NCBI RefSeq assembly: GCF_022919575.1
Contig: NZ_CP095071.1
Location: 1,674,001-1,738,000 of the forward strand
Length of the DNA stretch: 64,000 nucleotides
Reading direction: 5' to 3'
Origin: Gracilibacillus salinarum
Lineage (GTDB): Bacteria > Bacillota > Bacilli > Bacillales > Amphibacillaceae
This document shows positions 35,894 through 45,437 of the stretch, piece by piece. The notes beneath the pieces are model-generated. The model searched no databases and was not told where the DNA came from. It saw only the letters and a program-made list of their open reading frames with translations. The number at the start of each line of letters is the position of its first letter. Position 1 is the first letter of the stretch. The position numbers and the translations under genes are program-made.

Positions 35894-37561
35894 ATGAACA
35901 AAAAATGGTGGAAAGAAGCAGTCGCCTATCAAATTTATCCACGAAGTTTTAACGATTCGAACGGTGACGGCATTGGAGACATTCCAGGTATTATTGAAAA
36001 ATTAGATTACCTGCAAGATTTAGGCATCGACGTCATTTGGGTTTCCCCAATCTATGAATCTCCGAATGATGATAATGGCTATGATATTAGTGATTACCAG
36101 GCGATCATGAACGATTTTGGAACGATGGAAGATTTCGATCAGCTGCTGACCGAGGTACATGACCGCGGTATGAAATTAATTATGGATTTAGTGATCAATC
36201 ACACGTCCGATGAGCATCCTTGGTTTCTGGAGTCGCGCTCTGCTATTGATAACCCCTACCGTGATTTCTACATCTGGCACCCCGGTGATAATGGTAAGGA
36301 ACCAAACAATTGGGAATCGATTTTTGGAGGATCAGCATGGGAATATGATCAGCACACGGGCGAATATTACATGCATGTTTTTTCCCGCAAACAGCCAGAT
36401 TTAAATTGGGAAAATCCTCGCGTACGAGAGAAACTGTACGAGATGGTCAATTGGTGGCTCGATAAAGGAATTGATGGTTTTCGCATTGACGCAATTTCAC
36501 ACATTAAGAAAACACCCGGATTTCCTGACTTACCAAACCCCGATAACAAAAAATACGTTCCATCCTTTGACGGTCATATGAACCGTGATGGTATTCATAT
36601 TTTCTTAGAAGAATTAAAGCAGAAAACATTCGACCACTATGATATCATGACCGTCGGTGAAGCGAATGGAGTATCCATCGACCAGGCAGATGAATGGGTC
36701 AGTGAGGATAACGGCAAATTTGATATGATTTTTCAGTTCGAACACCTCGACCTATGGGGCACCAGTGCAAGCGGCGGCCTCGACATCCACGCCTTAAAGG
36801 ATACCTTTAGCAAATGGCAAAAAGGCCTTCATGACAATGGATGGAATGCTTTATTCTTAGAAAATCATGATCAGCCCCGCTCCATTTCAACATGGGGAAA
36901 TGACGAAGACTATCGGAACAAATCGGCCAAATGCCTGGCAACCTTATACTTTCTCATGCAAGGAACACCTTTTATCTATCAGGGCCAGGAAATTGGCATG
37001 ACAAATGTCCAGTTCGATTCCATCGAAGATTATAACGATATTGCCATCAAGAACCGCTATCGTGAAGGCATCGCCTCAGGTAAATCCCACGAAGAAATGA
37101 TGGAGATCATCTGGAAAAATGGACGCGACAATTCCAGAACCCCGATGCAATGGAACACAGATAAGCAAGCCGGATTCACCTCGGGAACTCCGTGGCTTGG
37201 CGTCAATCCAAATTATCAGGAAATCAACGTCGCCCAAGCAGTCACTGATCCCGATTCGATTTATCATTATTATAAAAAATTAATAGATGTAAGAAAAAGC
37301 AATGCCGCACTTTTATATGGTGATTACGAGTTGATTTTAGATGATCATCATCAGATCTACGCTTATACAAGAACCACGGACGAAGAAACCATGCTGATCA
37401 TCACCAATTTATTCGAGGATGAAGCAACTTACGAACTACCAGAATCACTGCTGCAGCGGTCATCCTCGTTATGCTTAAGCAACTATGATGTTGAAACGGG
37501 AGAGCAGATGGTTAATGGCGTATTGAGACCTTATGAAGCACGTGTTTATAAGTTGGTGTGA
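35894..37561 (+). CDS. Alpha-glucosidase / oligo-1,6-glucosidase, GH13_31
   Basis: A 555-residue cytoplasmic enzyme. The TIM barrel has GH13 region I (DLVINHTSDEH, about 98-108), region II with nucleophile Asp199 (GFRIDAI), region III with acid/base Glu256 (TVGEANG) and region IV with Asp326 (ENHDQPRS). The start WWKEAVAYQIYPRSFNDSNG is the signature of the oligo-1,6-glucosidase, trehalose-6-phosphate hydrolase and alpha-glucosidase group; the ABC-importer context favours a non-phosphorylated substrate. GGGGG lies upstream of the ATG. It ends the operon that begins at 30953. Confidence 0.92.
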   Translation: MNKKWWKEAVAYQIYPRSFNDSNGDGIGDIPGIIEKLDYLQDLGIDVIWVSPIYESPNDDNGYDISDYQAIMNDFGTMEDFDQLLTEVHDRGMKLIMDLVINHTSDEHPWFLESRSAIDNPYRDFYIWHPGDNGKEPNNWESIFGGSAWEYDQHTGEYYMHVFSRKQPDLNWENPRVREKLYEMVNWWLDKGIDGFRIDAISHIKKTPGFPDLPNPDNKKYVPSFDGHMNRDGIHIFLEELKQKTFDHYDIMTVGEANGVSIDQADEWVSEDNGKFDMIFQFEHLDLWGTSASGGLDIHALKDTFSKWQKGLHDNGWNALFLENHDQPRSISTWGNDEDYRNKSAKCLATLYFLMQGTPFIYQGQEIGMTNVQFDSIEDYNDIAIKNRYREGIASGKSHEEMMEIIWKNGRDNSRTPMQWNTDKQAGFTSGTPWLGVNPNYQEINVAQAVTDPDSIYHYYKKLIDVRKSNAALLYGDYELILDDHHQIYAYTRTTDEETMLIITNLFEDEATYELPESLLQRSSSLCLSNYDVETGEQMVNGVLRPYEARVYKLV

Positions 37562-37564
37562 ATG

Positions 37565-37602
37565 AAAAAAAGAGAGGGACGGGAAGCTGTCTCTCTTTTT
37601 TG
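37565..37602 (+). terminator. Terminator of the alpha-glucoside operon
   Basis: AAAAAGAGAGGGAC pairs with GTCTCTCTTTTT and is followed by T. The rest of the 37603-37980 gap is AT-rich; a stretch near 37724-37770 distantly resembles a T1 unit read backwards, otherwise I see nothing. Confidence 0.8.
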
Positions 37603-37980
37603 TTACTCTAAAAAGAAGTCGAATAACTTTATTCAAAGATGCCCTTTTTTGATTAGCAAAAGGGAAATACACTAGATTGCTGACGAAATTCTTAAAGGGG
37701 CATTTCTCGGAAGTATTCTCCTGGATTTGTCTCTTTTACAGAATTTACTTATTTTTGCCTTTTAGCGATAAAAGAAAGATGATAATCCAATTATGTCACC
37801 AACGTTAGCTAGATTTTACTTTTTCACATCTCTTCCATTATGACTGATCCCCTTTTCTTTTCTCTTTCATTTCTAACCCGAATATGATTCAATATACGAT
37901 ATTCCTCCGATTCATTTCCAAGATTATACGATGAGAATGCGGTGGACTTTTGTTTTTACCTGAAAGGATGGGATATACAA

Positions 37981-39585
37981 ATGAAAAAGCTATACTATGG
38001 CGGAGAAATTATCACCATGGATGAGAACAATAAACATGTCGAAGCCGTGTTGGTGGAGAATGGCGTCATTACAGACGTTGGTCCGTTATCCAAATTTGTA
38101 TCCTTACTACACGACGAAAATACTGAAAAAGAGCATTTAGAAGGACATACATTAATGCCCGGATTTATTGATCCACACAGCCATGTTTCCATGGTTGGGC
38201 CTGTTGCCTCATTGTGCGATCTCAGTAATTGTGATGATTTTAACGATATTGTAGAGACCATGAAAGCTTATATTGTAAAAAATCAATTGAATGATAACGA
38301 TCCCGTGATTGGATTCGGCTATGACCATAATGTCTTAAAAGAAGAGAAGCATCCTACAAAAGAAATATTAAACCAAGTATCAACAGAAAGAATAGTTGCT
38401 GTTATGCATACGTCCGCACATATGGGCTGCGTCAATGATGTTGCCTTGCAAGCTGCTGGTATTGATGAACACACCCAGGACCTTGAAGGCGGGAAAATCG
38501 GGAGAGTAAAAGGCTCGATGGAACCGAACGGCTACTTGGAGGAAGCTAATATCATGGCCATTCGTGAACAGCTTACCCGTGACACCGAGACTGATTATGC
38601 TGCCTTAATGCAAAAAGGGCAGGAAATCTATCTCAAACATGGCATCACAACATGTCAGGACGGGGCTACAAGCAAAGAAATCATGCAGCTTCTACACACT
38701 TTAGCAGAACAAGACAAGCTGATGATCGATATTGTTGCATATCCACTCGTGATGGAAAAACCGACGCAACTGTTAACGGAATACAGTCAATACGCAAAGA
38801 TGTATCACAATCGCTTCAAGCTCGGAGGATTCAAGCTGTTTCTCGACGGATCACCACAGGGAAAAACAGCCTGGCTATCTGAACCATATGAAGGAGAAGA
38901 TGAATATCGCGGATACCCTTGGTTTGATGATGAACAAGTAACGGAATTTGCAAGGACAGCTATCAACGATGATGTCCAGTTACTGACACACAGCAATGGT
39001 GATGCCGCTTCTGATCAATTACTCCGATGCTACGAATCAGCATTGGATGAATCGATCAATCCGAATAAACATCTGCTTCGACCTGTGATGATTCACTGCC
39101 AAACGGTACGGGAAGATCAGCTGGAAAAAATGGCGGATTTAGCAATGATTCCTTCGATTTTCAATGTGCATACCTATTATTGGGGAGATGTACATCTGAA
39201 AAATCTTGGCGAGAAACGCGGTAGCAAAATCAGTCCGGCAAGAACTGCTTTTGACAAAGGATTAAAGGTTAACTTTCATCAGGATTCGCCTGTCGTCCAG
39301 CCAGATATGCTGCATGCTGTCTGGTGCGCAGTGAATCGAGAAACAAGAAGCGGCCAGGTCATTGGAGAATCCGAACAAGTATCTGTCTATGAAGCATTAC
39401 AAGCAGTGACAATAAATGCTGCTTATCAATATTTTGAAGAAGATTCAAAAGGAAGTATCACTCCGGGAAAACTTGCAGATTTAGTAATCCTGGAACAGAA
39501 TCCACTCACGGTAGATCAGGCATCTATCAAAGACATTCAAATCTTAGCGACGATGAAAGAAGGAGAAACTTTATATCAGCAATAG
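37981..39585 (+). CDS. Amidohydrolase 3 family protein, YtcJ-like
   Basis: A 534-residue metal-dependent hydrolase of the COG1574 group. The N-terminal beta domain (YYGGEIITMDENN) leads to the first metal motif FIDPHSHVSM. Further ligand-like residues are in HMGCVND, LTHSNGDAASDQ, MIHCQTV and FHQDSPV, and the end (GSITPGKLADLVIL) re-forms the beta domain. Natural substrates of this family are mostly unknown (amide or imide bonds). The ATG at 37981 has GAAAGGATGG upstream; an earlier in-frame ATG at 37942 lacks a site. The APC permease downstream may deliver its substrate or export its product. Confidence 0.88.
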   Translation: MKKLYYGGEIITMDENNKHVEAVLVENGVITDVGPLSKFVSLLHDENTEKEHLEGHTLMPGFIDPHSHVSMVGPVASLCDLSNCDDFNDIVETMKAYIVKNQLNDNDPVIGFGYDHNVLKEEKHPTKEILNQVSTERIVAVMHTSAHMGCVNDVALQAAGIDEHTQDLEGGKIGRVKGSMEPNGYLEEANIMAIREQLTRDTETDYAALMQKGQEIYLKHGITTCQDGATSKEIMQLLHTLAEQDKLMIDIVAYPLVMEKPTQLLTEYSQYAKMYHNRFKLGGFKLFLDGSPQGKTAWLSEPYEGEDEYRGYPWFDDEQVTEFARTAINDDVQLLTHSNGDAASDQLLRCYESALDESINPNKHLLRPVMIHCQTVREDQLEKMADLAMIPSIFNVHTYYWGDVHLKNLGEKRGSKISPARTAFDKGLKVNFHQDSPVVQPDMLHAVWCAVNRETRSGQVIGESEQVSVYEALQAVTINAAYQYFEEDSKGSITPGKLADLVILEQNPLTVDQASIKDIQILATMKEGETLYQQ

Positions 39586-39588
39586 AGT

Positions 39589-39618
39589 CAAAGCGGGGGT
39601 TTAATCTCCCGCTTTTGG
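39589..39618 (+). terminator. Terminator of the amidohydrolase gene
   Basis: AAAGCGGG and CCCGCTTT form the stem around GGTTTAATCT, followed by T. Confidence 0.75.
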
Positions 39619-39715
39619 TTAAGCTATTTGTATGCTTATGTTTAACATGTTTGCAAAACGGGTATATGGAGATGTATCCTTTTTTTATGTTACATAAATA
39701 TTAGCGTTCCAAATT

Positions 39716-39857
39716 ATAAAGTGAAACTTTGATCAGTGGGAGTCTTTGACTTTCACTGATCATTAGCGAAACTTATCAGGGGTTAGTCCCACTTAGCTTC
39801 TTTGTGGTACTCGAAGCTTGAAGCGGGAGACTTACAGACGGTTAGCACCGTGATAAA
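39716..39857 (-). mobile_element. IS200/IS605-like non-autonomous element, copy C (142 bp, best preserved)
   Basis: The most regular copy. GATCAGTG/CACTGATC forms one hairpin, CCCACTTAGCTTC with GAAGCTTGAAGCGGG a second long one, and ACGGT-TAGC-ACCGT a third at the end. ATAAA lies at both borders (TTTAT on the minus strand). No ORF is inside. It sits upstream of the APC permease. The rest of this gap (39858-40026) holds a short CCATG/CATGG inverted repeat near 39978-40007 and no other feature. Confidence 0.6.
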
Positions 39858-40026
39858 ATAGCAAAACGAAACGTGTAAATAGTATTAGTAAAGCTTCGTT
39901 ATTCACTGAGTTTTTCTACAATATAATTTGCTATTGAAGGCTATTTATAATAACCTAGCGGATACGGACATTTTAACCATGTTGATTTTGTTAACGTGAA
40001 TCATGGTGTCTAAAGGAGAAGAACAG

Positions 40027-41484
40027 ATGGAGAAACGTACAACACTGAAGAAAACGTTGAAGCCCCATTGGGTATGGGCAATTGCTCTGGGCTCAGCAAT
40101 TGGCTGGGGAGCATTTGTCCAACCCGTTAACTGGATGGCTACGGCAGGTCCATTAGGAGTTATTTCAGGCTTTTTTATTGGTGCATTATTAATGATTCTA
40201 ATTGCCGTCAGCTATGGCTTCTTAATCAAAAGTTTCCCGGTATCAGGAGGGGAATTTGCTTATGCTTACATCAGCCTCGGAAGAACGCATGCATTTATTT
40301 CCGGGTGGTTCTTAACACTAGGCTATATATGCATAGTCGCCTTGAACGCATCCGCCTTTGCATTGATGTTTAAATTCGTATTTCCACAATTTATCGAAAA
40401 CTTGCATTTATATAATGTTGCCGGCTGGGAAGTATACGTACCGGAAATTATTGTTGCCTCACTAGTATTGATAGTGTTTGGCTTTTTTAATGTTAGAGGA
40501 AGCAGTATCTCAGGAAGAATTCAATTTATCTTCTGTCTCGTTATGGTAGGGGCTATCCTATTACTAACGATGATGGTCGGCGTCCAGCCAGAAGCTGGTT
40601 TAGCGAACGTCAAACCATACTTTCCAACTGATACGAGCGCGATGGCAGCCATCATTTCAATCGTCGCTATCGCACCTTGGGCTTATGTCGGATTCGATAA
40701 CATCCCGCAAACAGCCGAAGAGTTTGATTTCTCTTCAAGTAAAGCATTTAAACTAATTGTTTTTGCGATATTAGCAGCTGCCATTTTATACAGCTTCATG
40801 ATCATCACCACGTCTATGATTAGACCGTGGCAAGGTGTCGTTGAAGAGAACTACATTTGGGGAACTGGACAAGTCGTGCAGGATTTACTCGGCACAGTCG
40901 GATTGCTCATACTCGTCATCGCCTTAACGATGGGAATTTTCACAGGTCTGAATGGCTTTGTTATATCTTCCAGCCGCCTATTATTCGCCATGTCGAGAGC
41001 CAAGATTATACCAGAAGGATTCTCAAAGCTGCATCCGAAATATAAAACACCATACTGGGGCGTTATTTTTACCGTGATCGTTGCCATGTTCTCACCTTGG
41101 TTCGGCCGCGAAGCGCTGTTATGGGTGGTAGACATGTCATCCATTGGTGTAACAATCGCCTATTTCTATACATGCTATGCAGCATTTTCGATGTTCACTT
41201 TCAATGCAGACAACCCTTTAGGAAATGGAAAACAGATATATTCACCCGTAAAGAAAGTTATTTCTATCCTTGGCATGTTAGCGAGTCTCACTTTCTTAGT
41301 GTTACTGCTATTCCCAGGCTCACCAGCATTTCTTGGACTAGAATCCCGAATCGCATTGGCCGCATGGGTTATCCTAGGTTTAATTTTCTACCTGGCCAAG
41401 CGAAAAGAGTATAACAAAATACCGGAAGAAGAATTAAATTATTTAATTACTGGTTCGAAAGAGATTAAACTGAAGCAGGATTAA
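40027..41484 (+). CDS. APC superfamily amino acid permease
   Basis: A 485-residue membrane protein with about twelve predicted helices. The first helix WVWAIALGSAIGWGAFVQPV carries the substrate-backbone-binding G-S/A-x-IG-x-G type motif, and FPVSGGEFAYAYISLGR is the usual second-loop signature. It imports an amino acid or related amine with protons. The ATG at 40027 follows AAAGGAGAAG; an in-frame ATG at 40003 precedes that site and is unlikely. It follows the amidohydrolase but has its own upstream region containing repeat copy C. Confidence 0.88.
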   Translation: MEKRTTLKKTLKPHWVWAIALGSAIGWGAFVQPVNWMATAGPLGVISGFFIGALLMILIAVSYGFLIKSFPVSGGEFAYAYISLGRTHAFISGWFLTLGYICIVALNASAFALMFKFVFPQFIENLHLYNVAGWEVYVPEIIVASLVLIVFGFFNVRGSSISGRIQFIFCLVMVGAILLLTMMVGVQPEAGLANVKPYFPTDTSAMAAIISIVAIAPWAYVGFDNIPQTAEEFDFSSSKAFKLIVFAILAAAILYSFMIITTSMIRPWQGVVEENYIWGTGQVVQDLLGTVGLLILVIALTMGIFTGLNGFVISSSRLLFAMSRAKIIPEGFSKLHPKYKTPYWGVIFTVIVAMFSPWFGREALLWVVDMSSIGVTIAYFYTCYAAFSMFTFNADNPLGNGKQIYSPVKKVISILGMLASLTFLVLLLFPGSPAFLGLESRIALAAWVILGLIFYLAKRKEYNKIPEEELNYLITGSKEIKLKQD

Positions 41485-41487
41485 GCT

Positions 41488-41518
41488 GGATCCCCACAAA
41501 TGGTTGTGGGGATTTTTA
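41488..41518 (+). terminator. Terminator of the APC permease gene
   Basis: ATCCCCACAA-ATGG-TTGTGGGGAT followed by TTTTTA. The stretch 41519-41757 after it is AT-rich and shows nothing else. Confidence 0.88.
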
Positions 41519-41757
41519 ATTTGGCACCATTGAATCCAACTGAAGCGAACCTTTCTCCTTGTTGTGAATATCATAGCAGGAAGTACCACAAACGTCTAAT
41601 GAGTAAAAAATCATTTTCAAGTATGACATACTATATAAAACCTTCATTTTACTAGATGAAAATCTGTTATTACCTACTCTGAAATATGTTATTTTGCATT
41701 TTTACTGATTTTTAAATTTTATATATTAACGAACCTCACTTCTATATGGCAAAAGGT

Positions 41758-41862
41758 ATAAAGTGAGACTTATCAGGCAGTTATCGTCCGTTTTATTCCC
41801 TCTTAGCTTTTTATCTATTCCTCGAATCTTAAAGTGGGGTATTACGGACGTTTAGGGATAAA
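41758..41862 (-). mobile_element. IS200/IS605-like non-autonomous element, copy D (decayed)
   Basis: ATAAAGTGAGACTTATCAGG, CCCTCTTAGCTT with a weak partner AATCTTAAAGTGGGG, and an end ACGGACG...GGATAAA in which the small hairpin has decayed. It lies 60 bases upstream of the 37-residue peptide gene. Confidence 0.5.
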
Positions 41863-41921
41863 TTTTCAATTCAGGTAAATAATAGTTCATGAGAATATCA
41901 TCTTATAAAGGAGCAAACAGC

Positions 41922-42035
41922 ATGTGGTGGATTATCGGAGGAATACTGTCACTTATTACATTCGTGATTTATTGCTGTCTAGTAGTGGCTGGGAGAGCTG
42001 ACAAGCAAATGGAGCAATATTATAAAAATAAGTAA
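41922..42035 (+). CDS. Small membrane protein, 37 residues
   Basis: ATG is preceded by AAAGGAGCAAACAGC, a strong ribosome binding site at good distance. The product has one hydrophobic helix (WWIIGGILSLITFVIYCCLV) and a short charged tail (GRADKQMEQYYKNK). I do not recognise the family. It stands alone between repeat copy D and array T2a. The ribosome binding site, length of helix and charge layout support a real gene. Confidence 0.5.
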   Translation: MWWIIGGILSLITFVIYCCLVVAGRADKQMEQYYKNK

Positions 42036-42234
42036 CATTATACCCTGTTAGATTTGTTCAGATCGTGACGTCTAATTAAACTGCCATCGCAGCAGATCTC
42101 CATTGACATATCGTTTGAACTCTTCAAGCATATAATAGCCATTATTCTCATCACTTCTGCCAAATATAGTGTAAATACGACATTTTCTAATTGATAAAAA
42201 GACGAGTAAATACTATTGACTGAACTTATTTCTT

Positions 42235-42390
42235 CTTCATGCGTATGTGCCCCTCTGGGAACTGCTTTCGCTTGAACTTGCTTCTTCTTCATGCGTTTGT
42301 GCTCCTCAGGGAACTGCTTTCGCTTGAACTTGCTCTTTCTTCATGCATTTGTGCTCCTCAGGATACTTGTTTCCCGTGAAGTTCCCTTTG
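42235..42390. repeat. 52-bp tandem repeat array T2a (three units)
   Basis: CTTCATGCG-type unit starts at 42235, 42287 and 42339, exactly 52 bases apart, each with TGCTTTCGCTTGAACTTG-like second half. TTCATGCG and CGCTTGAA make an imperfect hairpin within each unit. A related array is at 51251-51457. The stretch 42072-42212 before it is open on the minus strand for 46 codons (ends YMLEEFKRYVNGDLLRWQFN), possibly a gene remnant. Confidence 0.8.
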
Positions 42391-42447
42391 TTTTACTATC
42401 ACTGGACTTTCATCATTAATCGATCAACGATTCACAAATAATTATGT

Positions 42448-43485
42448 TCATCTTTTTGCAAACAAAAAGCGAACTCCCCAAAAGAGTCCGCTCCCATTAC
42501 AACTACACTTCCTGATACCGCTCATCATATAAATGACAGGCCACCCAATGATCTTCCTTATGCTCCCGCCACTCTGGCACCACTTCCGCACAGACTTCCA
42601 TTGCCAGCGGGCAGCGTGTCCGGAAGCTGCAGCCGCTGGGGGATCTACCGGGCTTGGGACATCGCCTTCAAGAATGATTCGCTCCCTCGTTCGTTCTCGC
42701 GAAGGATTCGGAACTGGAATGGCACTGATCAATGCCTGTGTATAGGGATGTAACGGTTCACGATACATGGCATCACTCCCTGCAATTTCAACCATTTTAC
42801 CCAAATACATCACGCCAACCCTGTCACTTATATGCTTCACCATCGACAGATCATGTGCGATAAAAAGGTAAGTTAACCCTTGTTCCCGCTGTAATTTTTT
42901 CAAAAGGTTGACGATCTGTGCCTGAATCGATACATCGAGGGCTGAGATCGGTTCATCCGCCACGATGAATTCGGGATTCACGGCCAATGCACGGGCAATT
43001 CCGATCCGCTGGCGCTGGCCACCACTGAATTCATGAGGAAATCGTGAAGCATGGTCCTTGTTTAAACCGACCAGCTCCAACAATTGATAGACACGCTCCA
43101 TTCGTTCTGCTCGTGTTTTGATCAAGCCATGGATGTCAACTCCTTCCGCAATGATATCCTTCACCGTCATTCGCGGATTTAGCGAGGCGTACGGATCTTG
43201 AAAAATCATCTGGATTGACTTGTTAAACCGCATCAGCTCTGGCTTGGAGTAATGTTGATGGATATTTTCACCAGCATAATCAACTTCGCCATCTGTTGCA
43301 TCATACATGCGCATGATCGTTCTTCCAGCCGTTGACTTGCCGCAGCCGGATTCACCAACCAACCCGAATGTTTCCCCACGATAGATATCAAACGTAATGC
43401 CATCGACGGCCTTCAACGTATGTTTTCGATCTAACTTAAAGTGTTTCTTTAAATCTCTTACCTCAACCAGTTTTTCTTTAAGCAT
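42448..43485 (-). CDS. oppF: Oligopeptide ABC transporter ATP-binding protein OppF, C-terminus frameshifted
   Basis: The ATPase core is intact: Walker [10 protein letters not shown] near 43-51, signature EFSGGQRQR, Walker [13 protein letters not shown]. After [10 protein letters not shown] the usual Fe-S-like/oligopeptide C-terminal motif is lost in this frame. Another frame reads [20 protein letters not shown] and continues to YDERYQEV with a stop at 42503-42505, just before the operon terminator. One C in a run of Cs near 42637-42641 appears to be missing. The frameshifted version reads through the terminator and ends at 42448. The normal gene would span 42503-43485. Either a genuine mutation or a sequencing error in a homopolymer. 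Confidence 0.85.
   Translation of the reverse strand: MLKEKLVEVRDLKKHFKLDRKHTLKAVDGITFDIYRGETFGLVGESGCGKSTAGRTIMRMYDATDGEVDYAGENIHQHYSKPELMRFNKSIQMIFQDPYASLNPRMTVKDIIAEGVDIHGLIKTRAERMERVYQLLELVGLNKDHASRFPHEFSGGQRQRIGIARALAVNPEFIVADEPISALDVSIQAQIVNLLKKLQREQGLTYLFIAHDLSMVKHISDRVGVMYLGKMVEIAGSDAMYREPLHPYTQALISAIPVPNPSRERTRERIILEGDVPSPVDPPAAAASGHAARWQWKSVRKWCQSGGSIRKIIGWPVIYMMSGIRKCSCNGSGLFWGVRFLFAKR
42461..42497 (-). terminator. Terminator of the opp operon
   Basis: On the minus strand AGCGGACTC pairs with GAGTTCGCT and is followed by TTTTTG. It lies directly after the stop expected for unshifted oppF. Confidence 0.78.
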
Positions 43486-44497
43486 TAATTCGTTCGCCTC
43501 CCTCGATCGGCATCTCTACTCTTGGCGCTCGCTCATCCAATAACCAGCACGCCGTTTGCTGTGTTGCAGACAATTCCGTATAGGCAGGCATCTGTTTCTG
43601 ACAAGCCTTCATCGCATACGGACAGCGAGGGGCGAATGGGCACCCTGGTGGTGGATCAGCCAAATCCGGCGGCGATCCTGCTATCACCTGCAATTCCTCC
43701 TCTTCACTATCGAGCTTCGGCATCGATCCCAGCAGTCCCCACGTGTACGGATGTTTCGGATTTTCAAAAAGTTCATCAACGGTACCTGTTTCAACGATCT
43801 TACCACCATACATCACCGCAACCCGGCTCGCCATATTAGCCACCACACCTAAATCATGTGTAATCATCATGATCGCCGTACCTGTTTCTTCCTGCAGGCC
43901 ACGCATTAGATCAAGAATTTGTGCTTGGATCGTTACATCCAATGCAGTCGTCGGCTCGTCCGCTATCAATAACTTTGGATTACAGGCTAACGCTACAGCA
44001 ATCATTGCCCGCTGGCGCATTCCGCCTGAATATTGATGAGGATATTGATTAATTCGCACTTCTGCCGTCGGAATCCCCACTAAGCGCAACAATTCAATTC
44101 CTTTATGGTGTGCTTCCTTTTTAGACATGTTGCGATGTTTCCTTAATCCTTCTGCAATTTGTTTACCAATCGTCATCGTCGGATTCAACGATGTCATCGG
44201 ATCTTGAAAAATCATTCCGATTTCCCTTCCGCGGATGTTCTCCATCTGTTTTTCCGACTTCTGTACCAAATCCTCCCCATTAAAAACAATCGAACCATCA
44301 ACGAATTTACCCGGGGGCATCTCAATTAACCGCATCACCGACTGTGCCGTTACACTTTTTCCAGAACCAGATTCACCGACAATCGCCAGTGTCTCTTTTT
44401 CATCAAGATCAAAGCTTACCCCTCTTACCGCTTGCACTTCTTTACCATAGCTATCAAATGAGATCGTTAAATCTTTCACTTCTAATAATTTACTCAT
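43478..44497 (-). CDS. oppD: Oligopeptide ABC transporter ATP-binding protein OppD
   Basis: A 339-residue ATPase with Walker A GESGSGKS, signature YSGGMRQR, Walker B LLIADEPTTALD and the C-terminal oligopeptide-importer domain (PPGCPFAPRCPYAMKACQKQ, the cysteine motif missing from the shifted OppF). The ATG at 44497 follows GGGAGGG; an upstream in-frame ATG at 44542 lies inside oppC. It overlaps oppF by eight bases. Confidence 0.9.
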   Translation of the reverse strand: MSKLLEVKDLTISFDSYGKEVQAVRGVSFDLDEKETLAIVGESGSGKSVTAQSVMRLIEMPPGKFVDGSIVFNGEDLVQKSEKQMENIRGREIGMIFQDPMTSLNPTMTIGKQIAEGLRKHRNMSKKEAHHKGIELLRLVGIPTAEVRINQYPHQYSGGMRQRAMIAVALACNPKLLIADEPTTALDVTIQAQILDLMRGLQEETGTAIMMITHDLGVVANMASRVAVMYGGKIVETGTVDELFENPKHPYTWGLLGSMPKLDSEEEELQVIAGSPPDLADPPPGCPFAPRCPYAMKACQKQMPAYTELSATQQTACWLLDERAPRVEMPIEGGERINA

Positions 44498-44513
44498 CAC
44501 GTATCCCTCCCAG

Positions 44514-45437
44514 TTATCTGCGCTCTTTCGGATCCAATGCATCTCTCATTCCGTCACCAATTACGTTGAAGGCTAGCATCGTAATACAAATGAACAGCGC
44601 CGGGAAGAAAAGCTGATACGGATAATATTGCAAGGCGGGCAACCCATCATTGGCCATCGTCCCCCAGCTTGCGAGCGGAGCCTGCACCCCGATACCGATA
44701 AAACTTAGAAACGATTCCGTAAAAATCGCTGTCGGAATCGTCAACGTTAATGTTACAAGAATCTGACCGATTGTATTCGGAATAAGATGCTTGGTTAGCA
44801 ATCGACTATTACTTGCTCCCAATGATTTTGACGCCATTATAAATTCCTGTGATTTCAGCTGCATCACCTGACCACGCACAATCCGGGCCATATTAATCCA
44901 GCCCGTTATCGTCATCGCAATAATGAGTGTAAAGAGCTTTTGCGGTAAAACCACGAGTAATAAAATGACGACAAGTAAATAAGGCAATCCATATAAAATG
45001 TCCGCAATCCGCATCATGATTTCGTCTACTTTTCCGCCAAAATAACCGGCAATGGCGCCCCATATCACACCAATTACGATATCGATTAATGCTGCCATTA
45101 AACCGATAAACAAGGAAATCTGTGCTCCGTACCAGGTTCGTGCGAAAACATCACGGCCAAGATTATCGGTACCGAACCAATGCTCAGAAGAAGGGGCTTT
45201 ATTGGCATTCATCAAGTCATTTTGAAAGTAATTCTGTCCCGATATTGGACCACCAATTCCAGCCATGATCGCAAGAAATACGATCACCACTATTCCTGCG
45301 ATCGCCAATTTATTTTTACGGAACCTCCTGAAGGCATCTTTCCAATAAGATGTACTTTTACCGGACACCTTTTCTGACTCAGAAGGCTTGATCGTAATCG
45401 GTTCGAAATCTTCCTGCGTTAGTTGTGGTTGTGCCAT
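44514..45437 (-). CDS. oppC: Oligopeptide ABC transporter permease OppC
   Basis: A 307-residue membrane protein with a cytoplasmic N-terminal tail (OppC_N-type, about 1-45), then six predicted helices. HWFGTDNLGRDVFARTWYGA is the conserved OppC/DppC segment, and the EAA-like loop is ASKSLGASNSRLLTKHLIPN. It overlaps oppB by one base (TAATG). With OppB it forms the peptide channel. Confidence 0.92.
   Translation of the reverse strand: MAQPQLTQEDFEPITIKPSESEKVSGKSTSYWKDAFRRFRKNKLAIAGIVVIVFLAIMAGIGGPISGQNYFQNDLMNANKAPSSEHWFGTDNLGRDVFARTWYGAQISLFIGLMAALIDIVIGVIWGAIAGYFGGKVDEIMMRIADILYGLPYLLVVILLLVVLPQKLFTLIIAMTITGWINMARIVRGQVMQLKSQEFIMASKSLGASNSRLLTKHLIPNTIGQILVTLTLTIPTAIFTESFLSFIGIGVQAPLASWGTMANDGLPALQYYPYQLFFPALFICITMLAFNVIGDGMRDALDPKERR

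Noticed and set aside
42038..42292. Minus-strand open frame of 84 codons next to array T2a
   Set aside because: Its start lies inside the repeat units and has no ribosome binding site; composition is not protein-like in the repeat part.
43522..44036. Several plus-strand open frames opposite oppD
   Set aside because: They are antisense shadows of a conserved ATPase gene, without ribosome binding sites or recognisable domains.
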